Origin: Paraburkholderia kururiensis
GTDB lineage: Bacteria > Pseudomonadota > Gammaproteobacteria > Burkholderiales > Burkholderiaceae
Reading direction: 5' to 3'
Length of the DNA stretch: 64,000 bases
Assembly: GCF_034424375.1 (NCBI RefSeq)
Contig: NZ_CP139965.1
Location: 2,728,001 to 2,792,000, forward strand
The number at the start of each line of letters is the position of its first letter. The first letter of the stretch is position 1. The notes below the pieces were generated by a model. That model was not told the DNA's origin. It saw nothing but the letters and a program-made list of their open reading frames with translations, and did not search any database. A program made the position numbers and the translations under genes. Below are positions 26,588-34,792 of the stretch, piece by piece.

Positions 26588-29265
26588 CCTTTTGGCGCGT
26601 CGCCGGCCACGGGAATCTGCGGCGGCGCGGCCAGCGAGCCGCCGGTCGGCGCCGGTGCCGGCCGCGGTTCGTGCGAGACGTCGCGTGCCTGCGCCTGCGG
26701 CACGTCGACAGGCGGCTTTGCGGCCGTCACGCCCGCCGCCGGCTGCGAGTGCGCGTGAGCGCCGTCCGTCTCGCGCCAGATCGCAGACGACTTGTCCCCT
26801 GCCCTCTCCGCCTGCCGCCCAGGCGTTTTCGGCGACGTGTACACCTGCATCTGCGGCACGGGAATCTCGATACCCGCCTCGTCCATGCGCCGCTTCAGGC
26901 GCACGTTGAACGCGCGCGCCACGCTCCATTGCTGGAGCGGCCGCGTCTTGATCTGGCCTTTCACCACCATCCAGTTCGGATCGAAACGGTCCAGCCCCCA
27001 CACTTCGACGGGCCCGAGCATTTCGTTGCGGTAGCGGAAGTCGGCGGCGAGGTCGGCGCCGACTTCGCGGATCAGCGCCGTAATCATGTCCACGTCGGCC
27101 GAGAACGGCACGCGCACCTCGAACACCGCGTAGGCGAAGTCGCGCGAGAGGTTCTTCACGATCTTGATCTGCGAGAACGGAATGGCGTGAATGGCGCCCT
27201 GGCCGTCGCGCAGCCGCACGGTGCGGATGGTCAGATGCTCGACCGTGCCCGCGTGCCCGCCGTCTATCTCGATCCAGTCGCCCACCGAAATCGTGTCCTC
27301 GAGAATGATGAAGAGGCCCGTGATGAGGTCGGTCACGAGCGACTGCGCGCCGAAGCCCACCGCCAGACCGATCACGCCCGCGCCGGCCAGCAGCGGCGTG
27401 ACGTTGATGCCGAGGTTGGCCGCGGTCACGATGCCCGCGATGGTGAGGATGGTGACGGCGAGCGCATTGCGCACGAGCGGCAGCATGGTGCGCGCGCGGG
27501 TGCCGGGGTTGCGCGACTTGCTGCGCGGACCGCCGGGATTGAGCGCCTCCTGGATCGCGGTATCCACGAGAATCCAGATCAGCCATGCCACGAAGACGGT
27601 GGTGAGAATGGCCGTGACCGCGTGGGCGATGCCGCGCGCGGTCACGCTGTCTTCGATCATGCCGGCGAGCGACACGCCCCACAGCCGCGACGAGAACTCG
27701 AGGAACGCGAGCCAGACGAACAGCATGACGAGCGTGCCGGCGAAGCGCAGCAACCGCCAGAGATACGGCGAACGGTGGCGCCGCCGACGGTGCGCGTCGT
27801 GCAAACGCGGGCGCGTCACGCGCAGCACGATGGCCGACAGGAAGAACGCGATCACTAGCAGCAGAGCCGTGACCACCGAAATCTGCAGGACGTCCTCGCT
27901 CGAATCGAGCCCGCCCAGTGTCGCGACGATGGACGCCCCCGCGAGCAGCAGCATCGGCAGATGCCAGAGCGAGGCGAGCACCTCGAAGCCCTCGGTCGCC
28001 GCGCGGTGATCGTGCCGCTGTTCGTACGACCGGTTGCGAATGAGGTGCGCGACGGGTTGCCGGAACGCCAGCGCGAAATACGCGGTGAGCACGGCGGCCG
28101 TCATGTTGGCCACCGTCGAGACGAGCCCCGCCAGATTGGGGCCGAGCTGATGCGCGACGTCGTAGTTGACCGCGGCGTCACCCAGCGCCCCGCACACGCC
28201 GATCGCAAACAGCAGCCGGCGCGCGTCGCGCAGCAGCACGTGCACGGCCGCGCGCCGGTGCCCGGAGCCGAACAGCGAGAACATGATGAGACAGATCGCC
28301 GAAAACACGGCGCCCGCCACGATCGCGTAAGCGATCACCATGCCGAGCGTGCGGCCCAGCGCCTCGGGCATCGCGCGCACGAAGGCGAGCGCGGCGACGA
28401 ACGCGACCACCCACGGCCCCACACGACGCAGCGCGAAGATCAGCAGCTCGCGCGTGGCGGGGTTCGGCTTCAGTCCCTCGACGATGCCGAAGCGCGCATG
28501 CAGACGGCGTTGCAGCCAGATCAGGCTGCCCGCGCAGGCGCCCCAGCCGGCGAGCATCGCGAGCATGTCGAGCACGACCTTGCCGAAATGCTCGGAACCC
28601 TGGCTCGCGACGATGGCATACAGCTCGTTGGCGGCGGCGTTGATGCGCCCGCTCCAGTAACGCGCCGGTGTGCGGCCCTGGTGCACGTCCGCGGCAACTG
28701 ACGCAAGGCCCGACGCGATGGCCCCAAGCAGCCCGGCTGCCCCCTGCGCGGACGACGCCGCGGCAGGCGGCGCCGCATGCTGCGAAACGTCGCGCAGTTT
28801 CTTCAACTGGGCGACCAGCGCCCGGCGCTGGCGATCGTTGTCGAGCGTCGAAATCACGCTGTCGAGCGAACGGGCGAACTCGGCCTCGCTGGCGGGGGAC
28901 GGTGCGGACGCCGCATCGGGCGCCGAGGCCGACACCGCCGCCGACGCCGTCGCGCTGCTGATGAGGCTCTGGAGCGCGGGCAACACGGGGGTGGCCGCGC
29001 CGGGGACCGGCGCGCTGGGCACGCTGGGCGACCCGGTCGCGCCGGCCGCGCGCGCGGCGCCGGGCACGCAGGCAAAACTCGCGAGCACCGCGAACGCGAC
29101 GAGCCACAGGGAAAGAAACGACGCTGTGAGACGCGCGCGACCAGCCCGGCCGGTACGGGACGGCCCGCGGCGACGGTCGGAACGATCGGGTAGACGAGCA
29201 GCCGTCCTGCACGCCGGCGCCACGGCCGGCGTGCCTGCATCACGCTGCTCCAGGCTTGACTTCAT
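26584..29265 (-). CDS. Large MscS-family mechanosensitive channel
   Basis: A 893-residue inner-membrane channel. The N-terminus is basic and then hydrophobic (LSLWLVAFAVLASFACVPGAARA), likely a signal or anchor, followed by an Ala/Ser/Pro-rich periplasmic part with a helical segment. About ten membrane helices follow. The MscS pore helix is clear (NLGINVTPLLAGAGVIGLAVGFGAQ, residues 600-625 approximately), then the beta domain (ISVGDWIEIDGGHAGTVE) and the C-terminal mixed domain (FDPNWMVVKGQIKT). The size resembles YbiO rather than the 286-residue MscS. It probably releases osmolytes on hypo-osmotic shock. Start is ATG 29265. The tail is Ala/Pro/Gln-rich. Confidence 0.88.
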   Translation of the reverse strand: MKSSLEQRDAGTPAVAPACRTAARLPDRSDRRRGPSRTGRAGRARLTASFLSLWLVAFAVLASFACVPGAARAAGATGSPSVPSAPVPGAATPVLPALQSLISSATASAAVSASAPDAASAPSPASEAEFARSLDSVISTLDNDRQRRALVAQLKKLRDVSQHAAPPAAASSAQGAAGLLGAIASGLASVAADVHQGRTPARYWSGRINAAANELYAIVASQGSEHFGKVVLDMLAMLAGWGACAGSLIWLQRRLHARFGIVEGLKPNPATRELLIFALRRVGPWVVAFVAALAFVRAMPEALGRTLGMVIAYAIVAGAVFSAICLIMFSLFGSGHRRAAVHVLLRDARRLLFAIGVCGALGDAAVNYDVAHQLGPNLAGLVSTVANMTAAVLTAYFALAFRQPVAHLIRNRSYEQRHDHRAATEGFEVLASLWHLPMLLLAGASIVATLGGLDSSEDVLQISVVTALLLVIAFFLSAIVLRVTRPRLHDAHRRRRHRSPYLWRLLRFAGTLVMLFVWLAFLEFSSRLWGVSLAGMIEDSVTARGIAHAVTAILTTVFVAWLIWILVDTAIQEALNPGGPRSKSRNPGTRARTMLPLVRNALAVTILTIAGIVTAANLGINVTPLLAGAGVIGLAVGFGAQSLVTDLITGLFIILEDTISVGDWIEIDGGHAGTVEHLTIRTVRLRDGQGAIHAIPFSQIKIVKNLSRDFAYAVFEVRVPFSADVDMITALIREVGADLAADFRYRNEMLGPVEVWGLDRFDPNWMVVKGQIKTRPLQQWSVARAFNVRLKRRMDEAGIEIPVPQMQVYTSPKTPGRQAERAGDKSSAIWRETDGAHAHSQPAAGVTAAKPPVDVPQAQARDVSHEPRPAPAPTGGSLAAPPQIPVAGDAPKG

Positions 29266-29434
29266 GGCGAACGGGATCAAAAGAGGGCCTCAAAGGACCC
29301 GGAAAGGAGGCATAAGTTTAGCCGTCCTCCCGCCCCGAACGCGTGAAGCTACGTGAGCGCGCGTAACAGATTGTCAGCGTGCTTGCGCTATCTGCGCTGA
29401 CACCCCTTAGCGCGCCATGAATGCGAATGCGCGA

Positions 29435-30082
29435 TCAGTACGCCGCCGTCGCGATCTGGCGTACGAAGCGCCCTTGCTCCAGCTCGTCGACGAATGCAAC
29501 CGCATAGTCTTCGGCGGAAATGCGGCTCGTGCCCGCGGCGTCGGCGATCAGCGTGCCGGCGCCCGTGCGGAACTGGCCGGTGCGCTCGCCCGGGGCGATC
29601 ATCGCGGCAGGCGCGAAGAACGTCCAGTCGAGGTCCGAGACCGTGCGGTAATAGTTGAACGCGTCGCGATGCGCGAGCGCAACGGCCTTGTAGGCGGCCG
29701 GGAACCCTTCGCTGTCTACGAGCTGCTTGCCCGGCGCGATTTCGAGCGACCCCGCGCCACCCACCACCACGAGGCGCTTGAGCCCCGCTTCGCGCACGCC
29801 GGCCACCAGCGCGCGGGTGGCGGCATCGAGCGTCGCCGTGTTGTCGTGAAGCGGGGCGTAGGCGCTTGCCACGACATCGTGGCCACGCACCGCCGCCGCC
29901 ACGCCCGCCGCATCGAGCAGATCGGCCTGCGACGCGCGGACGTTCGCGGTGTCCGCCGGCACGCGCTGCGGGTTGCGCACGAGCGCGGTGACCTGGTGCC
30001 CGCGGCGCGCCGCTTCGGCGGCAATGCGCGAACCGATCATGCCCGTGGCGCCAAACAGTGCGATTTTCAACGTCTTGCTCAT
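29435..30082 (-). CDS. NAD(P)-binding SDR-like reductase (NmrA/YwnB type)
   Basis: A 215-residue Rossmann protein with LKIALFGATGMIGSRIAAEAARRGH, the GxxGxxG nucleotide site at residues 10-16. Next come LVRNPQRV, DVVASAYAPL and LKRLVVVGGAGSLEI. This is the atypical short-chain dehydrogenase group often found beside Rrf2 or HxlR regulators. The substrate is unknown; quinone or aldehyde stress roles are reported for relatives. ATG 30082 has GGGAG seven bases upstream. A 21-base palindrome at 30112-30132 matches one in front of the Rrf2 gene. Confidence 0.88.
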   Translation of the reverse strand: MSKTLKIALFGATGMIGSRIAAEAARRGHQVTALVRNPQRVPADTANVRASQADLLDAAGVAAAVRGHDVVASAYAPLHDNTATLDAATRALVAGVREAGLKRLVVVGGAGSLEIAPGKQLVDSEGFPAAYKAVALAHRDAFNYYRTVSDLDWTFFAPAAMIAPGERTGQFRTGAGTLIADAAGTSRISAEDYAVAFVDELEQGRFVRQIATAAY

Positions 30083-30111
30083 GTCGATACTCCCTTCGTG
30101 ACGATCAAAAA

Positions 30112-30132
30112 ATGTAACCATAACGATTACAT
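30112..30132. promoter_or_regulatory. Candidate Rrf2 operator before the reductase
   Basis: ATGTAA-N9-TTACAT, a perfect 6+6 palindrome, 30 bases upstream of the reductase start. The same TGTAA-N9-TTACA pattern occurs at 30701-30721 before the Rrf2 gene and nowhere else in this neighbourhood. Confidence 0.65.
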
Positions 30133-30220
30133 ATAAGGCGAAAAAAACCGGGGCAATGCCCCGTTCCTGACTACGTGTTCCCTGACGGGCGGCGCTTCGC
30201 TCACCCGCCCTCATACCGCT

Positions 30221-30679
30221 TCAACTATCGCCGCGTGTCGCACGCCGCTTGCGCAGCCGTTCATTGCGCACCACGTCCGAAAACGTGTCGGCAACCGTTC
30301 GTGCCGCAAGCGATGCCTCCATGGCGCGCTGCGCATCGTCGATGATGCCGACCAGCACCTGCTGGATGTTCCGGCCCACCATGCACGCCGGGTTCGGCTC
30401 CTCGCGATGCAGCCCGAACAGCTGCGATTCGTCCACCGCGCGGTAGACCTCGAGCAGCGTGATGTCTTCGGGCTCACGAGCCAGCAGCGCCCCGCCCCCC
30501 GCGCCAAGCTGCGAGGTGGTGAGCCCCGCCTGCGCCAGCATGGTCAACAGCCGGCGAATCAGCGCGGGATTCGTGTTCACGCTGCCGGCGATGATCTCCG
30601 ACGACAGCGGTACGCCCTCCTGCTGCGCGAGCAACGCAAGCACGTGCACCGCAAACGCAAAGCGGCTACTCGTGTTCAT
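30221..30679 (-). CDS. Rrf2-family regulator with one cysteine
   Basis: A 152-residue Rrf2 protein: NTSSRFAFAVHVLALLAQQ, then the helix-turn-helix with NPALIRRLLTMLAQAGL and the wing (GAGGGALLAREPEDITLLEVYRA). It lacks the three-cysteine cluster of IscR and NsrR and has a single Cys99 (NPACMVG). This is the YwnA-like arrangement of thiol-sensing members such as HypR. The ATG at 30679 is used. The gene precedes the reductase on the same strand with 138 bases between them, and each has a copy of the same palindrome. It is therefore likely to repress itself and the reductase. Confidence 0.92.
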   Translation of the reverse strand: MNTSSRFAFAVHVLALLAQQEGVPLSSEIIAGSVNTNPALIRRLLTMLAQAGLTTSQLGAGGGALLAREPEDITLLEVYRAVDESQLFGLHREEPNPACMVGRNIQQVLVGIIDDAQRAMEASLAARTVADTFSDVVRNERLRKRRATRGDS

Positions 30680-30700
30680 CACGCACCTGCACGACGAAAA

Positions 30701-30721
30701 GTGTAAGCATGGTAGTTACAT
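30701..30721. promoter_or_regulatory. Candidate Rrf2 operator before its own gene
   Basis: GTGTAA-N9-TTACAT, with TGTAA-N9-TTACA identical in half-sites and spacing to 30112-30132. It starts 22 bases upstream of the Rrf2 start codon and would overlap its promoter. Confidence 0.65.
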
Positions 30722-30752
30722 TTACCGGAGCGGTCAATCGGCAATTCGCGGT

Positions 30753-31307
30753 TCACGGGCTGGTACGCGCCGGTGCCGCGCTCGCGCCCGCCGCGCCGGA
30801 TGCCGCCCCTTGCGCCGCCACCGACGACGAGCCGGCCACGGCGCTCGCCCATTGCTGAAGCTTGCGGCCCGCCTGTTCGAGACTGTTGCCCGCTGCGGCG
30901 GCGGCCGCGCCGGCCACGGCGCTCGCGGCGCCCTGCAGATGCCCTTGCGCCATCGAAGCAAGCGCGCCCGGGTCGATGGACAACGGAGGCGCCGATGCGC
31001 CCACGGCCGCGGACGCAGCGGACGCCGCCTTGTCGATATGCTGCTGCGCGGCGGCCCGTGCGGCATCGAGCTGCTGACCGACGAAGCTCGCCGCCTGATC
31101 GAGCTTCTGGCCAGCCTGCTTTGCGGCGTCGTTGAGCTTCGCGTCGGCATCCGACGGAGAGGTCTGCTTCTCGCAGCCCGCGAGCAGCACGAGCGGCGCG
31201 AACATCCACGCAAGCGCGGTACGCGAGGCAAGCGTGAAGCGACGGCGAGAAGCACGGCCGAAGCGGCCGGTATAAAGGGAAGCGCGAGCGTTGTTATGAA
31301 GAGTCAT
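30753..31307 (-). CDS. Ala-rich lipoprotein of unknown function
   Basis: A 184-residue protein with a lipobox LVLLAGC (Cys45) after a long basic N-region, so it is probably acylated and exported. The mature part is strongly Ala/Gln/Ser-rich and helical (AKLNDAAKQAGQKLDQAASFVGQQ), and looks like a periplasmic helical repeat protein. No known domain. Its ATG overlaps the stop of the acetyltransferase gene as ATGA, so the two are co-translated. A shorter start at the Met ten residues before the lipid cysteine is possible. Confidence 0.75.
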   Translation of the reverse strand: MTLHNNARASLYTGRFGRASRRRFTLASRTALAWMFAPLVLLAGCEKQTSPSDADAKLNDAAKQAGQKLDQAASFVGQQLDAARAAAQQHIDKAASAASAAVGASAPPLSIDPGALASMAQGHLQGAASAVAGAAAAAAGNSLEQAGRKLQQWASAVAGSSSVAAQGAASGAAGASAAPARTSP

Positions 31308-31819
31308 CGAAAATCCTGGGTCGCGTTGAGCGGCTTGCACATACGAAAACGGCGCAATGATACGCCCTCGCGCCAGACCACCTCGTCGCCGGCACAGCCG
31401 AAGCCCGCCCGCTCGAACACGCTTCTTGCGGCGGCACTCGCGTCGGCGGTGAGCACGACGGCGCCGGCCTCGCGTGCCGCCGCTTCGAGCCGCGCGAGCA
31501 GGCTCGCAGCGAGCCCCCGCCCGGCCCAGCGCGGCGCCGTATAGAGCATCTCGACGTGATCGGCGGGATGCAACTGCGCAAATGCGGCCACCTCTTCTTC
31601 GCCGCGCGCGGCCTCGCTGTGGCGTCGCTGTGCCACAGCGACGAGCGTCAGGCCTGGCGCCAGCAGGCGGCAGAATGCGTCGAGGTCGGCGGCGGCGTGC
31701 GCCCAGGCGGTGCGAGCGCGCAGGTCGTAATGCGCCGTCGCCATCACCGCCTCGCGAAACAGCGCTGCCAGCGCCGGCGCGTCGCGGCGCGCGTAGCGCC
31801 GCCATTGGAAAGCATCCAT
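31304..31819 (-). CDS. GNAT-family N-acetyltransferase
   Basis: A 171-residue GNAT protein. It has WRRYARRDAPALAALFREAV at the N-terminus and the strand-turn with acetyl-CoA loop VEMLYTAPRWAGRGLAASLLARLE (R-x-x-G-x-G/A type at residues 110-120). Next are VVLTADASAAARSVFERAGF and the terminal VWREGVSLRRFRMCK. The substrate cannot be inferred. It is the first gene of a two-gene unit with the lipoprotein (4-base overlap) and is divergent from the DJ-1 gene 84 bases away. Confidence 0.88.
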   Translation of the reverse strand: MDAFQWRRYARRDAPALAALFREAVMATAHYDLRARTAWAHAAADLDAFCRLLAPGLTLVAVAQRRHSEAARGEEEVAAFAQLHPADHVEMLYTAPRWAGRGLAASLLARLEAAAREAGAVVLTADASAAARSVFERAGFGCAGDEVVWREGVSLRRFRMCKPLNATQDFR

Positions 31820-31903
31820 CGACTGCGTCACTGATTCATCAACGATGCTGGAGTAGACTCCACCGACGTCCGCAGTGTTCCGTTCCTCAACCGGAGACTT
31901 ACG

Positions 31904-32485
31904 ATGGCAGCGAAGAAGATTCTGTTTCTCACCGGCGACTTCGCCGAAGACTACGAAACGATGGTGCCGTTCCAGGCGCTCCAGGCCGTGGGCCATACGG
32001 TGGACGCCGTATGCCCCGACAAGAAGGCCGGTGACCGCGTGAAGACGGCCATCCACGACTTCGAGGGCGACCAGACCTACACGGAAAAACCGGGCCACCA
32101 CTTCACGCTCAACGCATCGTTCGACGACATCGACCCCGCCCGCTACGACGCCATCGCCATTGCAGGCGGCCGCGCGCCCGAATATCTGCGGCTCGACAAA
32201 CGCGTGATCGATCTGGTGCGCCATTTCGCGTCGGCGCAGAAGCCGATCGCGGCGATCTGCCACGCGGCCCAGTTGCTCGCCGCCGCCGACGTGATTCGCG
32301 GCAAGCGGATCTCGGCTTACCCGGCCTGTGCACCCGAAGTGCGGCTCGCGGGCGGCGACTATGCTGACATCCCCGTGGACGCCGCCGTCACCGACGCACC
32401 GTTCGTCACCGCGCCGGCATGGCCCGCGCATCCAGAATGGCTGCGGCAATTCCTTGCACTGCTTGGCACGCGCATCGAGCTTTGA
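31904..32485 (+). CDS. DJ-1/PfpI-family protein
   Basis: A 193-residue member of the DJ-1/PfpI (class I amidotransferase-like) family. It has KKILFLTGDFAEDYETM with Glu15 near the active site, IAIAGGRAPEYLR, and the nucleophile elbow AAICHAAQLL with Cys119 followed by His120. Relatives include YhbO/YajL-type stress proteins and isonitrile hydratases. A GGAG ribosome site precedes the ATG. A 14-base palindrome (TGGAGT-AG-ACTCCA, 31849-31862) lies in the promoter shared with the acetyltransferase. Confidence 0.88.
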   Translation: MAAKKILFLTGDFAEDYETMVPFQALQAVGHTVDAVCPDKKAGDRVKTAIHDFEGDQTYTEKPGHHFTLNASFDDIDPARYDAIAIAGGRAPEYLRLDKRVIDLVRHFASAQKPIAAICHAAQLLAAADVIRGKRISAYPACAPEVRLAGGDYADIPVDAAVTDAPFVTAPAWPAHPEWLRQFLALLGTRIEL

Positions 32486-32691
32486 TGCAGCGTCGACTTC
32501 GTGCGGAACGTTCCGGTCGTGTCCGCGTACGAGCGTACAGGCGCATAGCCGGGCCGACGTGCTGAGCCGCTAGCGCCCGAGCACGACACGACGAAACAAC
32601 CGCCTCCGGCATTTCGAATCCGCGCCGTGCCGCCCACACCGCGGCGCGGCGCGCCTGCCTCGCAGTGGCGCCCAGCAGCCGATAAGCCTCA

Positions 32692-34326
32692 TTACCCCTG
32701 CGTCTCCGACGACCCCATCGCCTCGGCTGTCAATTGCGCCTTCGCCGCCGCCTCGGGCAGCGAGAAGTAGAACGTCGTGCCCACGCCTTCGGTCGATTCC
32801 ACCCAGATGCGGCCGCCGTGCCGTTCCACCACGCGCCGCACGAGCGCCAGTCCGATGCCCTCGCCCGCAGCCACGTTGCCGTGCATACGCTGGAACGCAT
32901 TGAAGAGCCGCGGCAGCGCGACTTCGGGAATACCCAGCCCGTTGTCCTTCACGTAGAAGATGCGCAGCGTCTGCACGCCGGGAGGCGCAGCGGTCGTGCC
33001 GATCTCGATGCGGCCTTCGCGCGCGGGGCTCAAATAGTTGACCGCATTGCCGATCAGGTTGGCGAACACCTGTTCCAGCGCGGTCGGGTCGCCCCATACG
33101 GCGGGCAGTTCGTGCACCACCGTTTCGGCGCGCCGCGCGCGGATCGAGACGCGCATGGCATCGATCACGCGCTGCACGATGTCTTCCACGTCCACGGGTT
33201 GGCGGCGGTACTCGACGCGGCCCACGCGCGAGAGCCGCAGCAGCGCGTCAATGATGTGCGAAGCGCGCAACACCGCCGATTGCAGATAACGCAGCGCGAC
33301 CGCAATGTCGTCGTTGATGAGCTGCTCGATGTGCGCGCGCTGCGCCGGCGAGAGCGACGACTGCGCCACCACGCGGCGCAGGTCCTCGCACGCGTGCGTG
33401 AGTTCTTTCGAAAAGCCTTGCAGGTTGACGAGCGGCGCGCGCAAATCGTGCGAAACGCTGTAGATGAACATCTCGTTTTCCTGCGTCTGTTGCCGCAGGC
33501 TTTCGTTGATGTTCGCCAGTTCCGCGGCGCGCCGCGCGAGATCCGACTGGAAGCGCACCTGCAAACGCTCGGCCTCGATCAGGCGCCGGCTCGTCTCGTG
33601 CAGCACCAGATCGAGTCGCGAGATCTCGTCGTCGCCGCCCGTGAGCGGCGCGAGCGGCTCGTTGCCCGCGAGACGCCCGGCATTGTCCGACAGCAGCGCG
33701 AGGCGCCCACGCAGGCCGCGCGTGAACAGATACACCGCGAGCGCAACGAACACGATGGACCCCACCACCGCCGCGACGACGAGCGTCTGCTGCCGCGAAC
33801 GCGCCGCCTCGGCCGCCGCGGCGCGCAGCACGTCGAGCCGCTTTTCCTCGGCCTGGAACGAAATCACCTGCACGCGCACGCGATCGAGCACGTCGGTCAC
33901 GCCCAGGTCGCGAAAGCGCGCGAGCACGTCGGCGCGGCGGCCCGAGCGCAGCAGGTCCTGCACGCGGTCCGACCATTGGCGATAGGCCTGCACGGCCTGG
34001 CGGATCTGCGCGGCGCGCTCCACCTGCCCGGGGTTGTCGGCCACGAGTTCGACGAGCCCGTCGATGCGGCGATCGACGTCCATCCAGAGCGCAACGGGCG
34101 TGGCGTAAGTCGTGTCGGTCGCGGCCACCGCGCCGCGCAGACGCGCCGATTCGAGAAGCACGGGTTCGAGAATGCGCGACGTCTGGGTGAGCACGTCCTG
34201 GCTGTGCTGCGCGGCGCGCTCGGCTTCGAGCGCATCGGCCTGTGCCTTGACGATTCCCGAGAGAAGCGTCAGCTCGAACACGGCCGGAATGGCGATCAGC
34301 AGCAACCCTTTGGTCGTCAGTCTCAT
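32692..34326 (-). CDS. CHASE3-type sensor histidine kinase, orphan
   Basis: A 544-residue membrane kinase. One N-terminal membrane segment (8-28), a periplasmic helical domain resembling CHASE3 (residues 35-180, with LRGAVAATDTTYATP), and a second segment (181-202) are followed by HAMP and a coiled coil. HisKA has SVSHDLRAPLVNLQGF with His293 as phosphoacceptor. The HATPase domain has LIGNAVNYLSPA (N box), VKDNGLGIPE (G1) and GEGIGLALVRRVVERHGG (G2). The phosphobacteriophytochrome-like kinase core is common in Burkholderia. No response regulator is adjacent. Confidence 0.88.
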   Translation of the reverse strand: MRLTTKGLLLIAIPAVFELTLLSGIVKAQADALEAERAAQHSQDVLTQTSRILEPVLLESARLRGAVAATDTTYATPVALWMDVDRRIDGLVELVADNPGQVERAAQIRQAVQAYRQWSDRVQDLLRSGRRADVLARFRDLGVTDVLDRVRVQVISFQAEEKRLDVLRAAAAEAARSRQQTLVVAAVVGSIVFVALAVYLFTRGLRGRLALLSDNAGRLAGNEPLAPLTGGDDEISRLDLVLHETSRRLIEAERLQVRFQSDLARRAAELANINESLRQQTQENEMFIYSVSHDLRAPLVNLQGFSKELTHACEDLRRVVAQSSLSPAQRAHIEQLINDDIAVALRYLQSAVLRASHIIDALLRLSRVGRVEYRRQPVDVEDIVQRVIDAMRVSIRARRAETVVHELPAVWGDPTALEQVFANLIGNAVNYLSPAREGRIEIGTTAAPPGVQTLRIFYVKDNGLGIPEVALPRLFNAFQRMHGNVAAGEGIGLALVRRVVERHGGRIWVESTEGVGTTFYFSLPEAAAKAQLTAEAMGSSETQG

Positions 34327-34738
34327 GCGCGCAGGTTGGTTCGCGAGCCTGCCGGGCGGCGTGCCGGAGAACTCATGGCGGGGGCCCCATTATGTCGCCT
34401 TTGGGCCCGGCGACAAAGGCGGGTACGCCCGGCCGCCTCGCACGGCGGCGCGAACGCCTTGTCGGACGGGCCGCCGCGTGCGAGCGGGCTTCAGCGAAAC
34501 GCTCGCATCACCATGCGCGGGGCATGGCCGCGCCAGCGGCGTAAGCCAATTCAAAGAAAATGCCTCAATTTGGCGCGCGATCCGTACCTCTCTCGAGGCA
34601 AACGCACTTCTTAGGTGCTACTCGCCTGAAGTCGGTGCACTGACGTGGCCGATATCTGACTACGGCCGCAGGCATGGCGCACCGTACTGGCCCACAGAGG
34701 CCCGTCTGCGCACCTTCATGAAGCCGTTTCGACCCATT
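34327..34738. other. Upstream region of amt, no gene seen
   Basis: About 410 bases between the divergent kinase and amt genes. No coding sequence is convincing. It contains GGTGCA-type half sites (for example near 34635) that could be NtrC binding elements feeding the sigma54 promoter just downstream. Confidence 0.4.
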
Positions 34739-34756
34739 TTGGCCCACATCTTGCTT
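34739..34756 (+). promoter_or_regulatory. Sigma54 promoter of amt
   Basis: TTGGCCCACATCTTGCTT has the obligatory GG (34741-34742) and GC (34753-34754) separated by ten bases, with the T-rich run just upstream that strong sigma54 promoters share. It differs from the consensus TGGCAC only in the CAC part. The predicted start is about 27 bases before the amt ATG, which fits nitrogen control of this gene. Confidence 0.6.
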
Positions 34757-34792
34757 CCTCTGCCCGTTTTTTGCGCATAGCAGGACGGACAG

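Noticed and set aside
30753..31805. A 350-codon frame covering both the lipoprotein and the acetyltransferase region
   Set aside because: Only the part from 31307 has protein character (lipobox). The upstream part is the out-of-frame acetyltransferase sequence.
31304..32449. Extending the acetyltransferase to the far upstream frame start
   Set aside because: The extra N-terminal residues lie opposite the DJ-1 gene and have no similarity to GNAT proteins. ATG 31819 gives the normal length.
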